Below, piece by piece: positions 7,261-16,051 of a stretch of DNA of 33,394 bases. Within the stretch, counting starts at the first letter, position 1. Each line of letters opens with the position of its first letter. The stretch comes from an uncultured Muribaculaceae bacterium (GTDB lineage Bacteria > Bacteroidota > Bacteroidia > Bacteroidales > Muribaculaceae). Made by a program: the position numbers and the translations under genes. Below the pieces are notes generated by a model. The model was not told the DNA's origin. It ran no database searches and saw only the letters and a program-made list of their open reading frames with translations. The stretch lies in assembly GCA_910578035.1 (NCBI GenBank), contig CAJTOB010000034.1, positions 1 through 33,394 of the forward strand, in the 5' to 3' direction.

Positions 7261-8771
7261 TAAAGCGTTCCGAGGGCCTTGCTGAGATATGTCTGGCAGA
7301 GCTGCACCTCTATCATGGCGTCGATTTGCTCGGAGTGAGCCTTGAGCCATGCAGTCTGGGCTTCCATGACGTTGTCGGCCGTAGCGACGCCTTCGCGGAA
7401 TCCGAGAGTGGCGGTGCGCAGATTTTCATCGGCTTTGGTGAGGTTTGTCATCGTCATTTCGTAGGTTTTGCATGCCTCCTGAGTCTTGAAAGCGGCCTGG
7501 TTTACCTGAAGGCTCACCATTTCGCGGGCGTCGGCCAGCTCGAGACGGCGTATGTTCTCGTCGGCTTCGGCGGCCTTGTATTTGGCGCGGTTTCCGCCCC
7601 AGTGCCATATCGGAATGCTCACCATCGCTCCGACAGAGAACTGGCCCTTGAAGCGCTTCTTGAAGCCGTCGAAGAGGTTGGGGTTCGACACTTCGTATGA
7701 CCCGATGAGAGCCACGTTGGGGAGCATGGCCGAGAGAGCTACCCGCTTCTGCTGTTTAGCGGCCTCGACGGCATACTCGAGGGCGCGCAGGTCGGGGCGG
7801 CGTGCGTAGACGCTTTCCATGTCGTAGCCTTCTTCGGAGGCAATGCTTGCGCTCGGCACGGCGTTTTTATTGTCTTCGTCGGCGAGGGTGAAGACGGTGT
7901 TCACCGGCAGGCCGCAGACCTGAGCGAGAGCCATGCGCGACAGCACAAGGCCGTTTTCCACTTTTACGAGGTCGACCTGGGCGGCATTGAGCTTCACATC
8001 GACGCTGAGAGCGTCAGAGCGTGTTGCCACACCTTCGTTGAGCATGAGGTGCACGTTGTGGCTGAGCGAGTCGAGAAGATTGACGTAGCTCACGGCGAGC
8101 TCGCGTTTGGCCTTGAGCGACACAACCTGCCAGTATGCCGCGTCGACGGCGTATATTACATTTTCAGTGGCATTTGTCTCGAGCTCGCGAGCGGCGCCTT
8201 CGGCGGCTTTGGTGAGCTTGTTCATAGCCACAATCTTTCCGCCCATATATACCGGCTGGGTGAGGGTGACGGCGCCGAAGAATACGTTGTGAATGTCGTA
8301 CTCGAGCGCTTCTTTAGGCAGATAGGCCACGTTTGCGGGTATATACTGCCCGTTGGGGCCTTTTATAGGCTCGCCGGTGACGGGATTCTTGACCAGCTCG
8401 AACTGATACGACTGTGTCTGGAGGTCGAAGCTCTTGATGGGGAGCATCTGGTCGGAGTCGAACATCGAAATCTTGCGCTGGTTATACAGATAACCGCCCG
8501 CGAAATCGATTGACGGCAGATATGCTGCGAAAGCCTCTTTGTTCTGATATTCGGCTTTGACGACTCTCTGACGGGCCATCTGGAGCTGTTTGTTGTTGGT
8601 AAGCGCCATTGCGCGGCATGAATCGAGAGGAACGATGCCGGGCAGTGTCACTGTGGCATCGGCTGAGACCATCGGTTGCTGCGCTGCCACAGGCACAGAC
8701 AGCCCGGCCGCGGCGATAAGGACTGCCACGGCGCCGGAGCGCAGTTTGCGGTATTGATTATGGAGCTTCAT
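7257..8771 (-). CDS. TolC-family outer membrane efflux protein
   Basis: A 504-residue outer-membrane channel. An N-terminal signal peptide ends near AVAAQ (about residue 30). The mature protein has the two internally repeated helical/strand halves of the TolC family: the first with CRAMALTNNKQLQMARQ and YLPSIDFAGGY, the second with YARRPDLRALEYAVEAAKQ and MLPNVALIGSYE. An insertion of about 45 residues (roughly 115-160) precedes the strand TLTQPVYMGGK. It is the first gene of the export cluster TolC, HlyD, permease, permease, and a perfect TAnnTTTG element lies about 77 bases upstream. It provides the exit duct for whatever the ABC-2 pair moves. Confidence 0.93.
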   Translation of the reverse strand: MKLHNQYRKLRSGAVAVLIAAAGLSVPVAAQQPMVSADATVTLPGIVPLDSCRAMALTNNKQLQMARQRVVKAEYQNKEAFAAYLPSIDFAGGYLYNQRKISMFDSDQMLPIKSFDLQTQSYQFELVKNPVTGEPIKGPNGQYIPANVAYLPKEALEYDIHNVFFGAVTLTQPVYMGGKIVAMNKLTKAAEGAARELETNATENVIYAVDAAYWQVVSLKAKRELAVSYVNLLDSLSHNVHLMLNEGVATRSDALSVDVKLNAAQVDLVKVENGLVLSRMALAQVCGLPVNTVFTLADEDNKNAVPSASIASEEGYDMESVYARRPDLRALEYAVEAAKQQKRVALSAMLPNVALIGSYEVSNPNLFDGFKKRFKGQFSVGAMVSIPIWHWGGNRAKYKAAEADENIRRLELADAREMVSLQVNQAAFKTQEACKTYEMTMTNLTKADENLRTATLGFREGVATADNVMEAQTAWLKAHSEQIDAMIEVQLCQTYLSKALGTLY

Positions 8772-8847
8772 TCCGAATTAGTTGAAACGTTAGTATATAA
8801 AGAACCTCCTGCATGCTCCCGTTGTTCGTTCGGAGCTTCGCAAGAGG

Positions 8848-8855
8848 CAAATTTA
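8848..8855 (-). promoter_or_regulatory. Possible -7 element for the export cluster
   Basis: Minus-strand TAAATTTG is a perfect match to the Bacteroidota -7 element TAnnTTTG, about 77 bases before the tolC-family start. No TTTG is present at the expected 19-20 base spacing, so the -33 half is missing or degenerate. Confidence 0.35.
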
Positions 8856-8877
8856 GTAAAAATATTTCAATAAAATA

Positions 8878-9291
8878 TTATCGGAAGGTGACGAGGCGAT
8901 TAAATACGAAATTTGCGAGTGTATAGACAATGTTTCCCAGGAGAGTGGCGATGCCGTAGCCGGATATTACGATGCCGAGAATGCGGAAATCGTATGACCC
9001 GAAGTCGGATTGTGTGAGCATCCATACGAGCACGAACTGAAGGGCATAGCATACGCCGAAGCCGACGACAAAGCGCAGTGCCTCGCGGCGGTAGGCGCCT
9101 TTCGATTTGAAGGTCCACTGTTTGTTGCAGAAGAAAGAATTGGTTACTCCGGCAATATAGCCCAGAGCGTTGCTCACATACAGATTCCAGCCAAGCATGG
9201 ATTTGCAGAGATAAATCACGCCGAGAGTCACCAGCGTGTTGAGCACGCCGACAATGCAATACCGTATAAACTGGCCGAGCTGTTCCTTCAT
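8878..9291 (-). CDS. GtrA family membrane protein
   Basis: A 137-residue protein with four predicted membrane helices and the GtrA signature: QFIRYCIVGVLNTLVTLGVI at the start, and NSFFCNKQWTFKSKG in the loop after helix 2. GtrA-like proteins are thought to help carry polyprenyl-linked sugars across the inner membrane, usually beside glycosyltransferases. No transferase is immediately adjacent here, so its glycan is unknown. It follows the TRIC-family gene upstream of it in the leftward reading direction after the channel operon, with a 115-base spacer that includes a short 7-base array. Confidence 0.9.
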   Translation of the reverse strand: MKEQLGQFIRYCIVGVLNTLVTLGVIYLCKSMLGWNLYVSNALGYIAGVTNSFFCNKQWTFKSKGAYRREALRFVVGFGVCYALQFVLVWMLTQSDFGSYDFRILGIVISGYGIATLLGNIVYTLANFVFNRLVTFR

Positions 9292-9382
9292 TTAGTGGAG
9301 TTGAAAGTGTTAAAGAAGTCGATAAAGTTAAGATAAATGCACGTTGTCGAAAACCATTATCTTGACATTATGGATTTAATCG

Positions 9383-9417
9383 AATTCATAATTCATAATC
9401 CATAATTCATAATTTCT
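9383..9417. repeat. 7-base periodic array (AATTCAT) at the TRIC gene stop
   Basis: Five heptamers in register: AATTCAT, AATTCAT, AATCCAT, AATTCAT, AATTTCT. They cover the stop codon (9407-9409) and encode the last residues of the TRIC-family protein. On the minus strand each AATTCAT reads ATGAATT, containing TGA. A loosely similar ATTATGGATTTA precedes it at about 9367-9378. Confidence 0.75.
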
Positions 9418-10051
9418 TAGGCAGGTCCTCCGGGGGCACTTTGAGGATAGGGAGCGACCAGTTGTAGTGCACGGCGGCTATGCGCAGGCCGATTACTGCT
9501 ACGGCACATGCTATCTGAGGCACCATCTGCGGCAGCCCCGGGATAAAGTCTACCAGCCAGTAGACAACGCCTCCAGCGAGGCAGGCTGTGGCGTAGATGT
9601 CTTTCTTGAAGAAAAGCGGAGCCTCGTTGATGAGAATATCGCGCGTGACGCCGCCGAAGGAGCCTGTGATGATACCCATCACTATCGCCACCCATTCGGG
9701 GTAGCCTGCGGCGAAACTTTTTTCGATGCCGACGACCACGAAGAGCGCAAGGCCGATTGCGTCAAATATGAAGAGCGTGCGCATGCCTCCGACAAGGGCC
9801 CGGCGGAATATGATTACCGATATCAGTGAGATAAGGGTCACAAGGAGAAACATTGAGTTCTGCATCCAGAACACGGGCACGGCCAGAAGAACGTCGCGGA
9901 GCGTACCGCCGCCGATGGCCGTGACAAGGCCTACGACGTAGGCGCCGAACCAGTCGAAATTCTTGGCGGCCGCAAGGCGTATGCCCGAAATGGCGAAGGC
10001 GATAGTGCCTACGACCTCGATGGTGAAAATGAAAACGTTGCTTTCGTCCAT
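9407..10051 (-). CDS. TRIC-type cation channel family protein (UPF0126, YicG/YadS-like)
   Basis: A 214-residue inner-membrane protein made of two homologous three-helix repeats plus a seventh helix. Each repeat contains the family's Gly-Gly-x-x-Arg-Asp motif: AIGGGTLRDVL in the first and GSFGGVTRDIL in the second. Bacterial homologues form trimeric monovalent cation channels; some were long annotated only as UPF0126, and glycine uptake has been suggested for relatives. It begins 4 bases after the endonuclease III stop, so it is in an operon with pheS and nth. The C-terminal KKL and the stop codon fall inside a 7-base periodic array. Confidence 0.9.
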   Translation of the reverse strand: MDESNVFIFTIEVVGTIAFAISGIRLAAAKNFDWFGAYVVGLVTAIGGGTLRDVLLAVPVFWMQNSMFLLVTLISLISVIIFRRALVGGMRTLFIFDAIGLALFVVVGIEKSFAAGYPEWVAIVMGIITGSFGGVTRDILINEAPLFFKKDIYATACLAGGVVYWLVDFIPGLPQMVPQIACAVAVIGLRIAAVHYNWSLPILKVPPEDLPKKL

Positions 10052-10055
10052 TGCT

Positions 10056-10745
10056 TCAATCTATATCGGCAAGAGATTTGGCTTTTGCTATGGCACGGGC
10101 CGCCTTGGCGTCTTCGCGCTCGCGGTATCGGCATACGTCGGCCAGAAAGCACTTGCCGCATTCGGGCTTGCGGGCCTTGCACACGTAGCGGCCGTGGAGT
10201 ATGAGCCAGTGGTGGGCGCGGGCCACGACTTCGGCCGGAATATTTTCCATCAGCGTCTTCTCTGTCGCCAAAGGAGTGCGGCTGCGGGTGGTGAGGCCTA
10301 TGCGCTCGGCTACGCGGAACACATGTGTGTCTACCGCCATGGCCGCCTGCCCGTAGATGACCGAGAGAATTACATTGGCGGTCTTGCGGCCTACGCCCGG
10401 CAGGCTCGTCAGCGACTCCATGTCGTCGGGCACACGGCCGCCGAAGTCGGCCGTAAGCTTGCGCGCCATGCCCAGAAGAGCCTTGCTCTTGTTGTTGGGG
10501 TATGATACAGACTTTATATAGCCATATATCTCTTCCTGAGAGGCTGCGGCAAGAGCGTCGGCAGTAGGGTAGGCCTCGAAAAGCGCCGGAGTCACCATGT
10601 TGACACGCTTGTCGGTGCACTGGGCCGACAGAATCACCGCCACAAGCAGCTGGTAGGGGTTCTCGTAATGCAATTCGGTCTGCACGACCGGCATTTCCTT
10701 CTCAAACCGCCCGATAACCGCCTTGTAGCGCTCCGACTGTTTCAT
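10056..10745 (-). CDS. nth: Endonuclease III (base excision DNA glycosylase/AP lyase)
   Basis: A 229-residue cytoplasmic enzyme that removes oxidised pyrimidines and nicks the abasic site. The helix-hairpin-helix LPGVGRKTANVIL carries the catalytic Lys121, and VDTHVFRVAERIGL carries Asp139. The four-Cys [4Fe-4S] motif is complete with canonical spacing: Cys189-x6-Cys196-x2-Cys199-x5-Cys205. ILSAQCTD near residue 38 matches the LLSAQATD segment of E. coli Nth. The length is slightly above the 211 residues of the E. coli enzyme. The start codon overlaps the pheS stop by one base (TAATG), so the two are translationally coupled. Confidence 0.96.
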   Translation of the reverse strand: MKQSERYKAVIGRFEKEMPVVQTELHYENPYQLLVAVILSAQCTDKRVNMVTPALFEAYPTADALAAASQEEIYGYIKSVSYPNNKSKALLGMARKLTADFGGRVPDDMESLTSLPGVGRKTANVILSVIYGQAAMAVDTHVFRVAERIGLTTRSRTPLATEKTLMENIPAEVVARAHHWLILHGRYVCKARKPECGKCFLADVCRYREREDAKAARAIAKAKSLADID

Positions 10746-11767
10746 TATTTTGCAGCGGTGAACTCTTCGAGGAAGCGGACATCGTTCTCGGAGAACATGC
10801 GGAGGTCTTTCACCTGATATTTGAGGTTGGTGATACGCTCAATGCCCATGCCGAGTGCGAAGCCGGTGTATTCTTTCGAATCAATGCCGCAGGCTTCGAG
10901 CACATTGGGGTCTACCATGCCGCAGCCGAGGATTTCGACCCAGCCGGTGCCCTTGCAGAAAGAGCAGCCCTTGCCGCCGCAGAGGTTGCAGCTGATATCC
11001 ATTTCGGCCGAAGGCTCGGTGAAGGGGAAGTAGCTGGGGCGGAGGCGGATTTCGGTCTGCGGTCCGAACATTTCGCGGGCGAAGTAGAGCAGGGTCTGGC
11101 GAAGGTCGGCGAAGGTCACATTGTGGTCTACGTAGAGCGCTTCGAGCTGGTGGAAGAAGCAGTGCGCGCGGGCCGATATAGCCTCGTTGCGATACACACG
11201 GCCCGGGCAGATGATGCGGATAGGGGGCTTCTGCGAAGTCATCACGCGGGTCTGCACACTCGAGGTATGTGTGCGCAGGAGCACATCGGGGTTGCGGCCG
11301 ATAAAGAAAGTGTCCTGCATGTCGCGCGCGGGGTGGTCGGCGGCGAAATTGAGGCTTTCGAACACATGCCAGTCATCTTCTATTTCGGGGCCTTCGGCAA
11401 TGGTGAAGCCGAGGCGGCGGAAAATGTCGATAATCTGCTCGCGCACAAGCGACAGCGGGTGGCGTGTGCCCAGGGCTACGGGTGCTGCCGTGCGGGTAAG
11501 GTCGGGCACGTCGGCCTTGGCGCGGCCGGCCTCTGCGGCCTCGCGGAGCGAATTGATGGTGTCGGTGGCAAAATTTTTGAGTTCGTTGAGAGCCTGGCCG
11601 AGTTCGCGCTTCTGTTCGGCGGCAACGTTGCGGAAATCGTTCATCAGCGCCGAAATAGCGCCTTTTTTACTTAAATATTTGATACGCAGTGCTTCTACGT
11701 CGGCACCTTCGCCGTTTGCGGCGAGAGCGGCCAGTTCGGCACGAAGGGCGTTTATCTTGTCTATCAT
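10745..11767 (-). CDS. pheS: Phenylalanine-tRNA ligase alpha subunit
   Basis: A 340-residue class II aminoacyl-tRNA synthetase subunit that charges tRNA-Phe together with PheT, which is not in the window. An N-terminal coiled coil (residues 1-80) precedes the catalytic core. Motif 2 is the FFHQLEALYVD region after CPGRVYRNEAISARAHC, and motif 3 is GFALGMGIERITNLKYQ near the C-terminus. THTSSVQTRVM is the conserved substrate-loop segment. The length matches the bacterial family. It is the first gene of a pheS-nth-TRIC operon, and a near-ideal Bacteroidota promoter lies about 20 bases upstream, implying a very short leader and no room for a T-box or attenuator. Confidence 0.96.
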   Translation of the reverse strand: MIDKINALRAELAALAANGEGADVEALRIKYLSKKGAISALMNDFRNVAAEQKRELGQALNELKNFATDTINSLREAAEAGRAKADVPDLTRTAAPVALGTRHPLSLVREQIIDIFRRLGFTIAEGPEIEDDWHVFESLNFAADHPARDMQDTFFIGRNPDVLLRTHTSSVQTRVMTSQKPPIRIICPGRVYRNEAISARAHCFFHQLEALYVDHNVTFADLRQTLLYFAREMFGPQTEIRLRPSYFPFTEPSAEMDISCNLCGGKGCSFCKGTGWVEILGCGMVDPNVLEACGIDSKEYTGFALGMGIERITNLKYQVKDLRMFSENDVRFLEEFTAAK

Positions 11768-11786
11768 ATCAGTGCATTATTTTGCG

Positions 11787-11818
11787 CAAAATTACAAAAA
11801 AAAACATGCACGCGCAAA
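11787..11818 (-). promoter_or_regulatory. Promoter of the pheS-nth operon
   Basis: On the minus strand TTTG (11818-11815), a 20-base spacer and TAATTTTG (11794-11787) match both halves of the Bacteroidota sigma-ABfr consensus with correct spacing. The pheS start codon is 19 bases further on. The spacer contains a run of nine A on the plus strand (11796-11804), a T9 tract on the promoter strand. Confidence 0.75.
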
Positions 11819-11840
11819 TAAGGTCCGGTAAGTAAATAAT

Positions 11841-11875
11841 CCCGGAACATTGCGTGTTTCAGCGAATGTTCCGGG
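11841..11875 (-). terminator. Hairpin terminator after the S8 peptidase
   Basis: An 11-base perfect inverted repeat, CCCGGAACATT (11841-11851) and AATGTTCCGGG (11865-11875), with a 13-base loop. On the minus strand it is followed by ATTATTTACTT, a moderate U-rich tail. It lies 70 bases past the S8 peptidase stop and just before the pheS promoter, so it probably closes the SusCD locus. Confidence 0.65.
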
Positions 11876-11945
11876 ACCGCGATAGACGACTTACCGTCCT
11901 ACTAACTTTATTTCAAGTCGTCCAACCCAAAACAAATATCTTTTG

Positions 11946-14246
11946 TCAGCGAACCACAATTTTGGTAGAATGGCGCATATTATCGTTATGGGCTGTCAAG
12001 ATGTATATGCCTTTGGCTAATCCGGATACATCGATTGCAACGGTATTGACGCCTTGGGCTTTGGCAACAGTAAGACCCGACAATGCGGTGACGTCTACAG
12101 AGAATGTTTGTTCCATGCCTACTGTGACCTCAAATCTGTTGTTACCGACACGCGACACCATTATTTTATTTTCTTCGATAAGATTCGATGGAATGCCGCT
12201 GGTCTTATTGGCGAGTACATATTTCATGCCTTCATATGCATCGACTTTTCCGGCTCCCCAGCGCTCGGGTCTGGCTTCTACCCATTTGTCTTTCTTACAT
12301 GTCTTTTTGAGGACTTTGTTTATGTCGGAGTAGCTGAGAGTCGGATCTGCCTCGAGCCAAAGAGCTGCTATGCCTGAGAATGCCGGGCATGACATTGATG
12401 TGCCGCTCATCATGCGCCAATAATATTTCTGACCGCCGAATTCGGTGTAGGCGTTTGCTTCGGATGTGGGATTACTTATATATCGATTGTTAGACGAGAC
12501 GACATCAGTGCCGGGAGCGCATGTGTGTGGGAGTTTGCGTCCGTCAGCCAAAGTTGCAAAGCCCGAACTTTCAGCAATATCGAGGGGCATTTCCCAGCCG
12601 GCATAGTAGCGGGCGCGTTCCTTGCCGGTCGTGGTATTTATCTGAATCTGGCAGTCGCGCGGCACATAACTTCCGATAGCGAAATTCCCTTTTATGGTAG
12701 CAGAGTTGTTGATACACATGATGTTGCTTCCGTTTACGAAGTCTGTATCGTTACAGTTCGAGAATTCGAGAAGTGTGCTATTTGCGTTTGCATCTACACG
12801 CTGGCCAGTATATCCTGTTATCTCTACAGCCAGGCGGGGTAGATTGCCGGCGGGAAGGTTGTTCATGCGATAGTCGTCGCTGAGCTTTATATAAACCTGA
12901 AAACGATTGTTTTGCCCGATTACCTGGGAATTGACGCTGATTGTTCCGTTGAATATATTGTTAAGGCTCTGTTCGGATATTTTTTCAGCAGTCAGGAAAG
13001 TGGTTCCTTCTGTGGCGCCATTGAATACGGCAATATCGTACTCGTCGTATTCTTCGGGATCGTAGACGAACAATCGTACTTTCAGAGCTTTGTCATCATT
13101 GGCCCAAAATTCGAAAGCACCTGTGGCTCCGTTGTCTTTTTTGGGCAGGATAGTGGTCTTGAAAGAGGGTTTTGCGCCAAGAATTTCGCTTAGATATGCC
13201 TTCTTGTCGCCGTCGTTGCTTGAAGACCACGATATTATGGCTTTTTCGCCTAATTTTGTCATAGCTTCCGCAAAGGCGCCGGTTCCGTCTTTTGGCCCCA
13301 TCTGAGACCCCATTGAGTAGTTTACCACACAAGGCTTGCCTACAGATTCGGCATATTCGATAACTTTTTGAGCTGTTACAATCTGCGAGTTGCTGTATAG
13401 GTCGCCGCAGCCGATTATGATTTCTGCCTTGGGAGCGATGCCGTAGTAAGGCATCGGTTTGGTATTATTGGGATTGAGGTCTTTGAAGTCGGTACGGTTG
13501 TTTTGCTCTTCGGTTTTCAGCGAGTCCGGGGTTCCGAAATCGTAATCGTGCCAGTAGCCGGGGCCGCTGTAGCCTCCGGCCATTATACCGAGTACATGTG
13601 TGCCATGGTTTTTGTTTTTATATTCGGTTGTGAATGCTTTTATTTCGTCGGGCGTCGTCAGAGCGTCGTTAGGTATGCCTGTACTGCCGTAGAAAGTGTA
13701 TATGCCTTTGACTCTGGTGTCCTCATAGTTTGCGCCTGTACGGAAGTTGATGTGGTTGGGGTCGAGTCCGGTATCAAGAAGGCCAACAACAACGCCTTCG
13801 CCCAGATAGGGCTGGTTAAGTTCGCCCAAAGGATTTGTATGAACTTTGCTGACTCCTGTCATGGCGCCCATGCGCACGAATAGCATATCTGGCTCGGACA
13901 TCTGAGATAGTTCTATTGACGATACTGCATCAATGTCGGCCAGGTTGTCGAGTTGAGTGAGAGGAATGGCCGCAACTACAATGTTTTCGACTGTTGTTAC
14001 GATCCGAAGACCGGGTATATTAAGGTCTTGAGCCGATTGGCCGGGCTGAAGTCTGAAGATTATGCCTACCGGATTATTATCAGCTTCGGCCATAACACGG
14101 GCATCGCCTTTGGCCGCCTGATAGTAGATATTATCAATCGCCTGGCGTGCTTCAAGTGACATTTTTGACGGGTTCGAGGCCATGCTTGGCTGGCAGACAG
14201 CTGCCATAGCCATACAAAAAGAGACGGTTCGTATTATTTTTTTCAT
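11946..14246 (-). CDS. Secreted S8 subtilisin-like serine peptidase with T9SS-type sorting domain
   Basis: A 766-residue exported protease. A signal peptide (about residues 1-23) is followed by a propeptide-like region (about 30-115) and an S8 domain with all three catalytic residues: Asp158 in GLLDTGLDPNH, His214 in NKNHGTHVLG, Ser617 in MSGTSMSCP. His and Ser are about 400 residues apart because a beta-rich insert of roughly 200 residues (about 350-550) interrupts the domain, as in CspA-like subtilisins. The last 65 or so residues (NRFEVTVG to KGIYILTAHN to KIVVR) look like a type A C-terminal sorting domain for type IX secretion, so it should reach the cell surface or medium. It is the last gene of the GH31-SusC-SusD locus, separated from susD by 64 bases with a hairpin. 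The substrate is unknown; glycoprotein trimming is a guess from context. Confidence 0.92.
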   Translation of the reverse strand: MKKIIRTVSFCMAMAAVCQPSMASNPSKMSLEARQAIDNIYYQAAKGDARVMAEADNNPVGIIFRLQPGQSAQDLNIPGLRIVTTVENIVVAAIPLTQLDNLADIDAVSSIELSQMSEPDMLFVRMGAMTGVSKVHTNPLGELNQPYLGEGVVVGLLDTGLDPNHINFRTGANYEDTRVKGIYTFYGSTGIPNDALTTPDEIKAFTTEYKNKNHGTHVLGIMAGGYSGPGYWHDYDFGTPDSLKTEEQNNRTDFKDLNPNNTKPMPYYGIAPKAEIIIGCGDLYSNSQIVTAQKVIEYAESVGKPCVVNYSMGSQMGPKDGTGAFAEAMTKLGEKAIISWSSSNDGDKKAYLSEILGAKPSFKTTILPKKDNGATGAFEFWANDDKALKVRLFVYDPEEYDEYDIAVFNGATEGTTFLTAEKISEQSLNNIFNGTISVNSQVIGQNNRFQVYIKLSDDYRMNNLPAGNLPRLAVEITGYTGQRVDANANSTLLEFSNCNDTDFVNGSNIMCINNSATIKGNFAIGSYVPRDCQIQINTTTGKERARYYAGWEMPLDIAESSGFATLADGRKLPHTCAPGTDVVSSNNRYISNPTSEANAYTEFGGQKYYWRMMSGTSMSCPAFSGIAALWLEADPTLSYSDINKVLKKTCKKDKWVEARPERWGAGKVDAYEGMKYVLANKTSGIPSNLIEENKIMVSRVGNNRFEVTVGMEQTFSVDVTALSGLTVAKAQGVNTVAIDVSGLAKGIYILTAHNDNMRHSTKIVVR

Positions 14247-14263
14247 GGTTAATGGTGTTTAAA

Positions 14264-14299
14264 CCGGGAGCTGTAGCGAATGGAGCAAACAGCTCCCGG
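14264..14299 (-). terminator. Hairpin between susD and the S8 peptidase (possible attenuator)
   Basis: A perfect 11-base inverted repeat, CCGGGAGCTGT (14264-14274) and ACAGCTCCCGG (14289-14299), with a 14-base loop, fills most of the 64-base gap. There is no clear U-run after it on the minus strand, so it may be a partial terminator or an mRNA-stabilising 3' structure that lowers peptidase expression relative to SusCD. Confidence 0.6.
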
Positions 14300-14310
14300 C
14301 TGTTGTGCGG

Positions 14311-16038
14311 TTAGATTTCTTCAGGAGAGAGCTCGGTGCCACCATACCCGGGGTTCTGCTTGAGCAGTGGGTTGGCGGAGAGCTGGGTGTCGCCGATGGG
14401 GAAACGCAGCAGATTTTTATCGTTGCTGGGTTCGTGATCCCACCATTTTTCGGTGATGAAGAAGCCGAGACGGATGAGGTCGGTGCGGCGGCGTCCTTCT
14501 CCAAGGAATTCGATCATCCATTCGTCGGCGATACGGTAGAAGTCGAGGTTGGCTTCGGTGCAGGGGTCCGGGTCATTGCCGTCTTTGAAGTTGCGGGCGC
14601 GTACTTTGTTGAAGAGTTCGCATGCGCCTTTCTTGTCGCCGGCGCGATATTTGCATTCAGCCAGGGTGTAGTATACCTCGGCTAATCTGACGGCGGGGAA
14701 GTCTGCTGTCCATGTCATTTCGACGTCGTTGTCGTTTGGAATGGGGAATTTAAGCAGTCGCACGCCGCAGCTTTCGCATGCATCGGTTATTTTCGATGGA
14801 GTGTCCGATGTCGGGTTGGGGTTCTTGACGTAGTTGTATACCTGGTCACGCAGATTTATGGCTTTGCCTTTGTCTTCCTTGTTGCCGGTGACAACATCGC
14901 CGGTGACGTTGTTGACGAGTTCGCCGAAGAGGAACATGCCTACATATTCGCCGTTGCCTTTGTAGCGGTATACCTTCTTGCGGAGGTCTTTTTTATGGAA
15001 TTTTGCAAACGGGCTTCCAAGCTTTATTTCGGGGTTTGTGACGGAATATGGTTGGCCTGCGGGGTCGAGCGATGGCGCGAGGCAGTAGCCGTTGTATCCG
15101 GAAGCCACATAGGCGTTGTTGAAGTATTTCTTGATGTTGTAAGGCATGAAGTTGCGGTAATACCAGTTGAACTCCATGTGCACGTATTCGGAGGGGCAGC
15201 ACCAGATCATTTCGGGCGATTTATCATTGTTGAAAGAGAAAATGCCGTTCCATGTCGGGTCGAGGTCGTAGGGGCCGTATACGCCGGAAATGATGTCCTG
15301 ACATAAAGTTGCAGCTTCGTTGAAGTGTGCTTCGCCGATATATGCTTCAGCGTTGAAGTAAAGTTCAGCAAGCAGGGTGGCAGCGGCTGCTCGCGACAGG
15401 TATCCTTCTTCCGAAGCGCCAAGCGCGGCCTTGGGTTTGAGGTTCTTGCATGCGTCTTTAAAGATGTTTTCACAGTATTTGAATGTTTCGAGAGCGGTAG
15501 CGCGTGGTTTGTTCTCGGTATCGCCGGGATTGTAGAGGGGTACACCGCCATAGTAGTCGAGACAGCGCATATAGAAATATGCTTTGAGGGTCTCCATCTG
15601 GGCTATGTGGTCGGCGCGGTCGGCTTCGGTTAGTCCGAGGCCGGCATAGTCTGTGCTCTGCAGTTGCTGGATTACCTGATTGCAGCGAGCCACGCCCTGC
15701 ATACTTTCGTAGTAGTTGTTGTTGGAGAATGAGTCTGTGGGGCGCCATGTGTGGTTGTGCAGTCGCACGAAGAAACCGCCGTTGGCCCAGTCGCCCGAAG
15801 AGCGAGTGGGGCAGATGAATTCGTCGGTGGTCATTTCCTGTCCTTCCCAGCGAGTGCTTCCCAGATATGTCTTCCAGTGTACGAGCACGCGGCTCATCAG
15901 GGAGTATATGTTTGCTTCGGAAGTGATGAAAGTGTCGGGGGTGGTCTCAGAGTAGTATTCTTCCTGCAGGTCGCACGAACTTGTGCAGGCCAGCATGCCG
16001 GATAGAGTCAGAGCCGATATTATTCTTTTGAGTTTCAT
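14311..16038 (-). CDS. SusD/RagB family outer-membrane glycan-binding lipoprotein
   Basis: A 575-residue lipoprotein that caps the SusC transporter and binds the imported ligand at the cell surface. The signal peptide ends in ACTSSC, with Cys22 the likely lipidated residue, followed by DLQEEYYSETTPDTF. The tetratricopeptide-like helical scaffold shows conserved segments such as MQGVARCNQVIQQL and METLKAYFYMRCLDYYGGVPLY (shown here in part only). The end (LSANPLLKQNPGYGG) is typical for the family. The region around residues 350-460 differs from Bacteroides SusD by eye and will set ligand choice. It starts 13 bases after the susC-type gene, so the two are co-translated as a pair. The ligand cannot be deduced; the linked GH31 suggests an alpha-linked glycan. 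Confidence 0.95.
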   Translation of the reverse strand: MKLKRIISALTLSGMLACTSSCDLQEEYYSETTPDTFITSEANIYSLMSRVLVHWKTYLGSTRWEGQEMTTDEFICPTRSSGDWANGGFFVRLHNHTWRPTDSFSNNNYYESMQGVARCNQVIQQLQSTDYAGLGLTEADRADHIAQMETLKAYFYMRCLDYYGGVPLYNPGDTENKPRATALETFKYCENIFKDACKNLKPKAALGASEEGYLSRAAAATLLAELYFNAEAYIGEAHFNEAATLCQDIISGVYGPYDLDPTWNGIFSFNNDKSPEMIWCCPSEYVHMEFNWYYRNFMPYNIKKYFNNAYVASGYNGYCLAPSLDPAGQPYSVTNPEIKLGSPFAKFHKKDLRKKVYRYKGNGEYVGMFLFGELVNNVTGDVVTGNKEDKGKAINLRDQVYNYVKNPNPTSDTPSKITDACESCGVRLLKFPIPNDNDVEMTWTADFPAVRLAEVYYTLAECKYRAGDKKGACELFNKVRARNFKDGNDPDPCTEANLDFYRIADEWMIEFLGEGRRRTDLIRLGFFITEKWWDHEPSNDKNLLRFPIGDTQLSANPLLKQNPGYGGTELSPEEI

Positions 16039-16051
16039 GACTGTTCAGATA

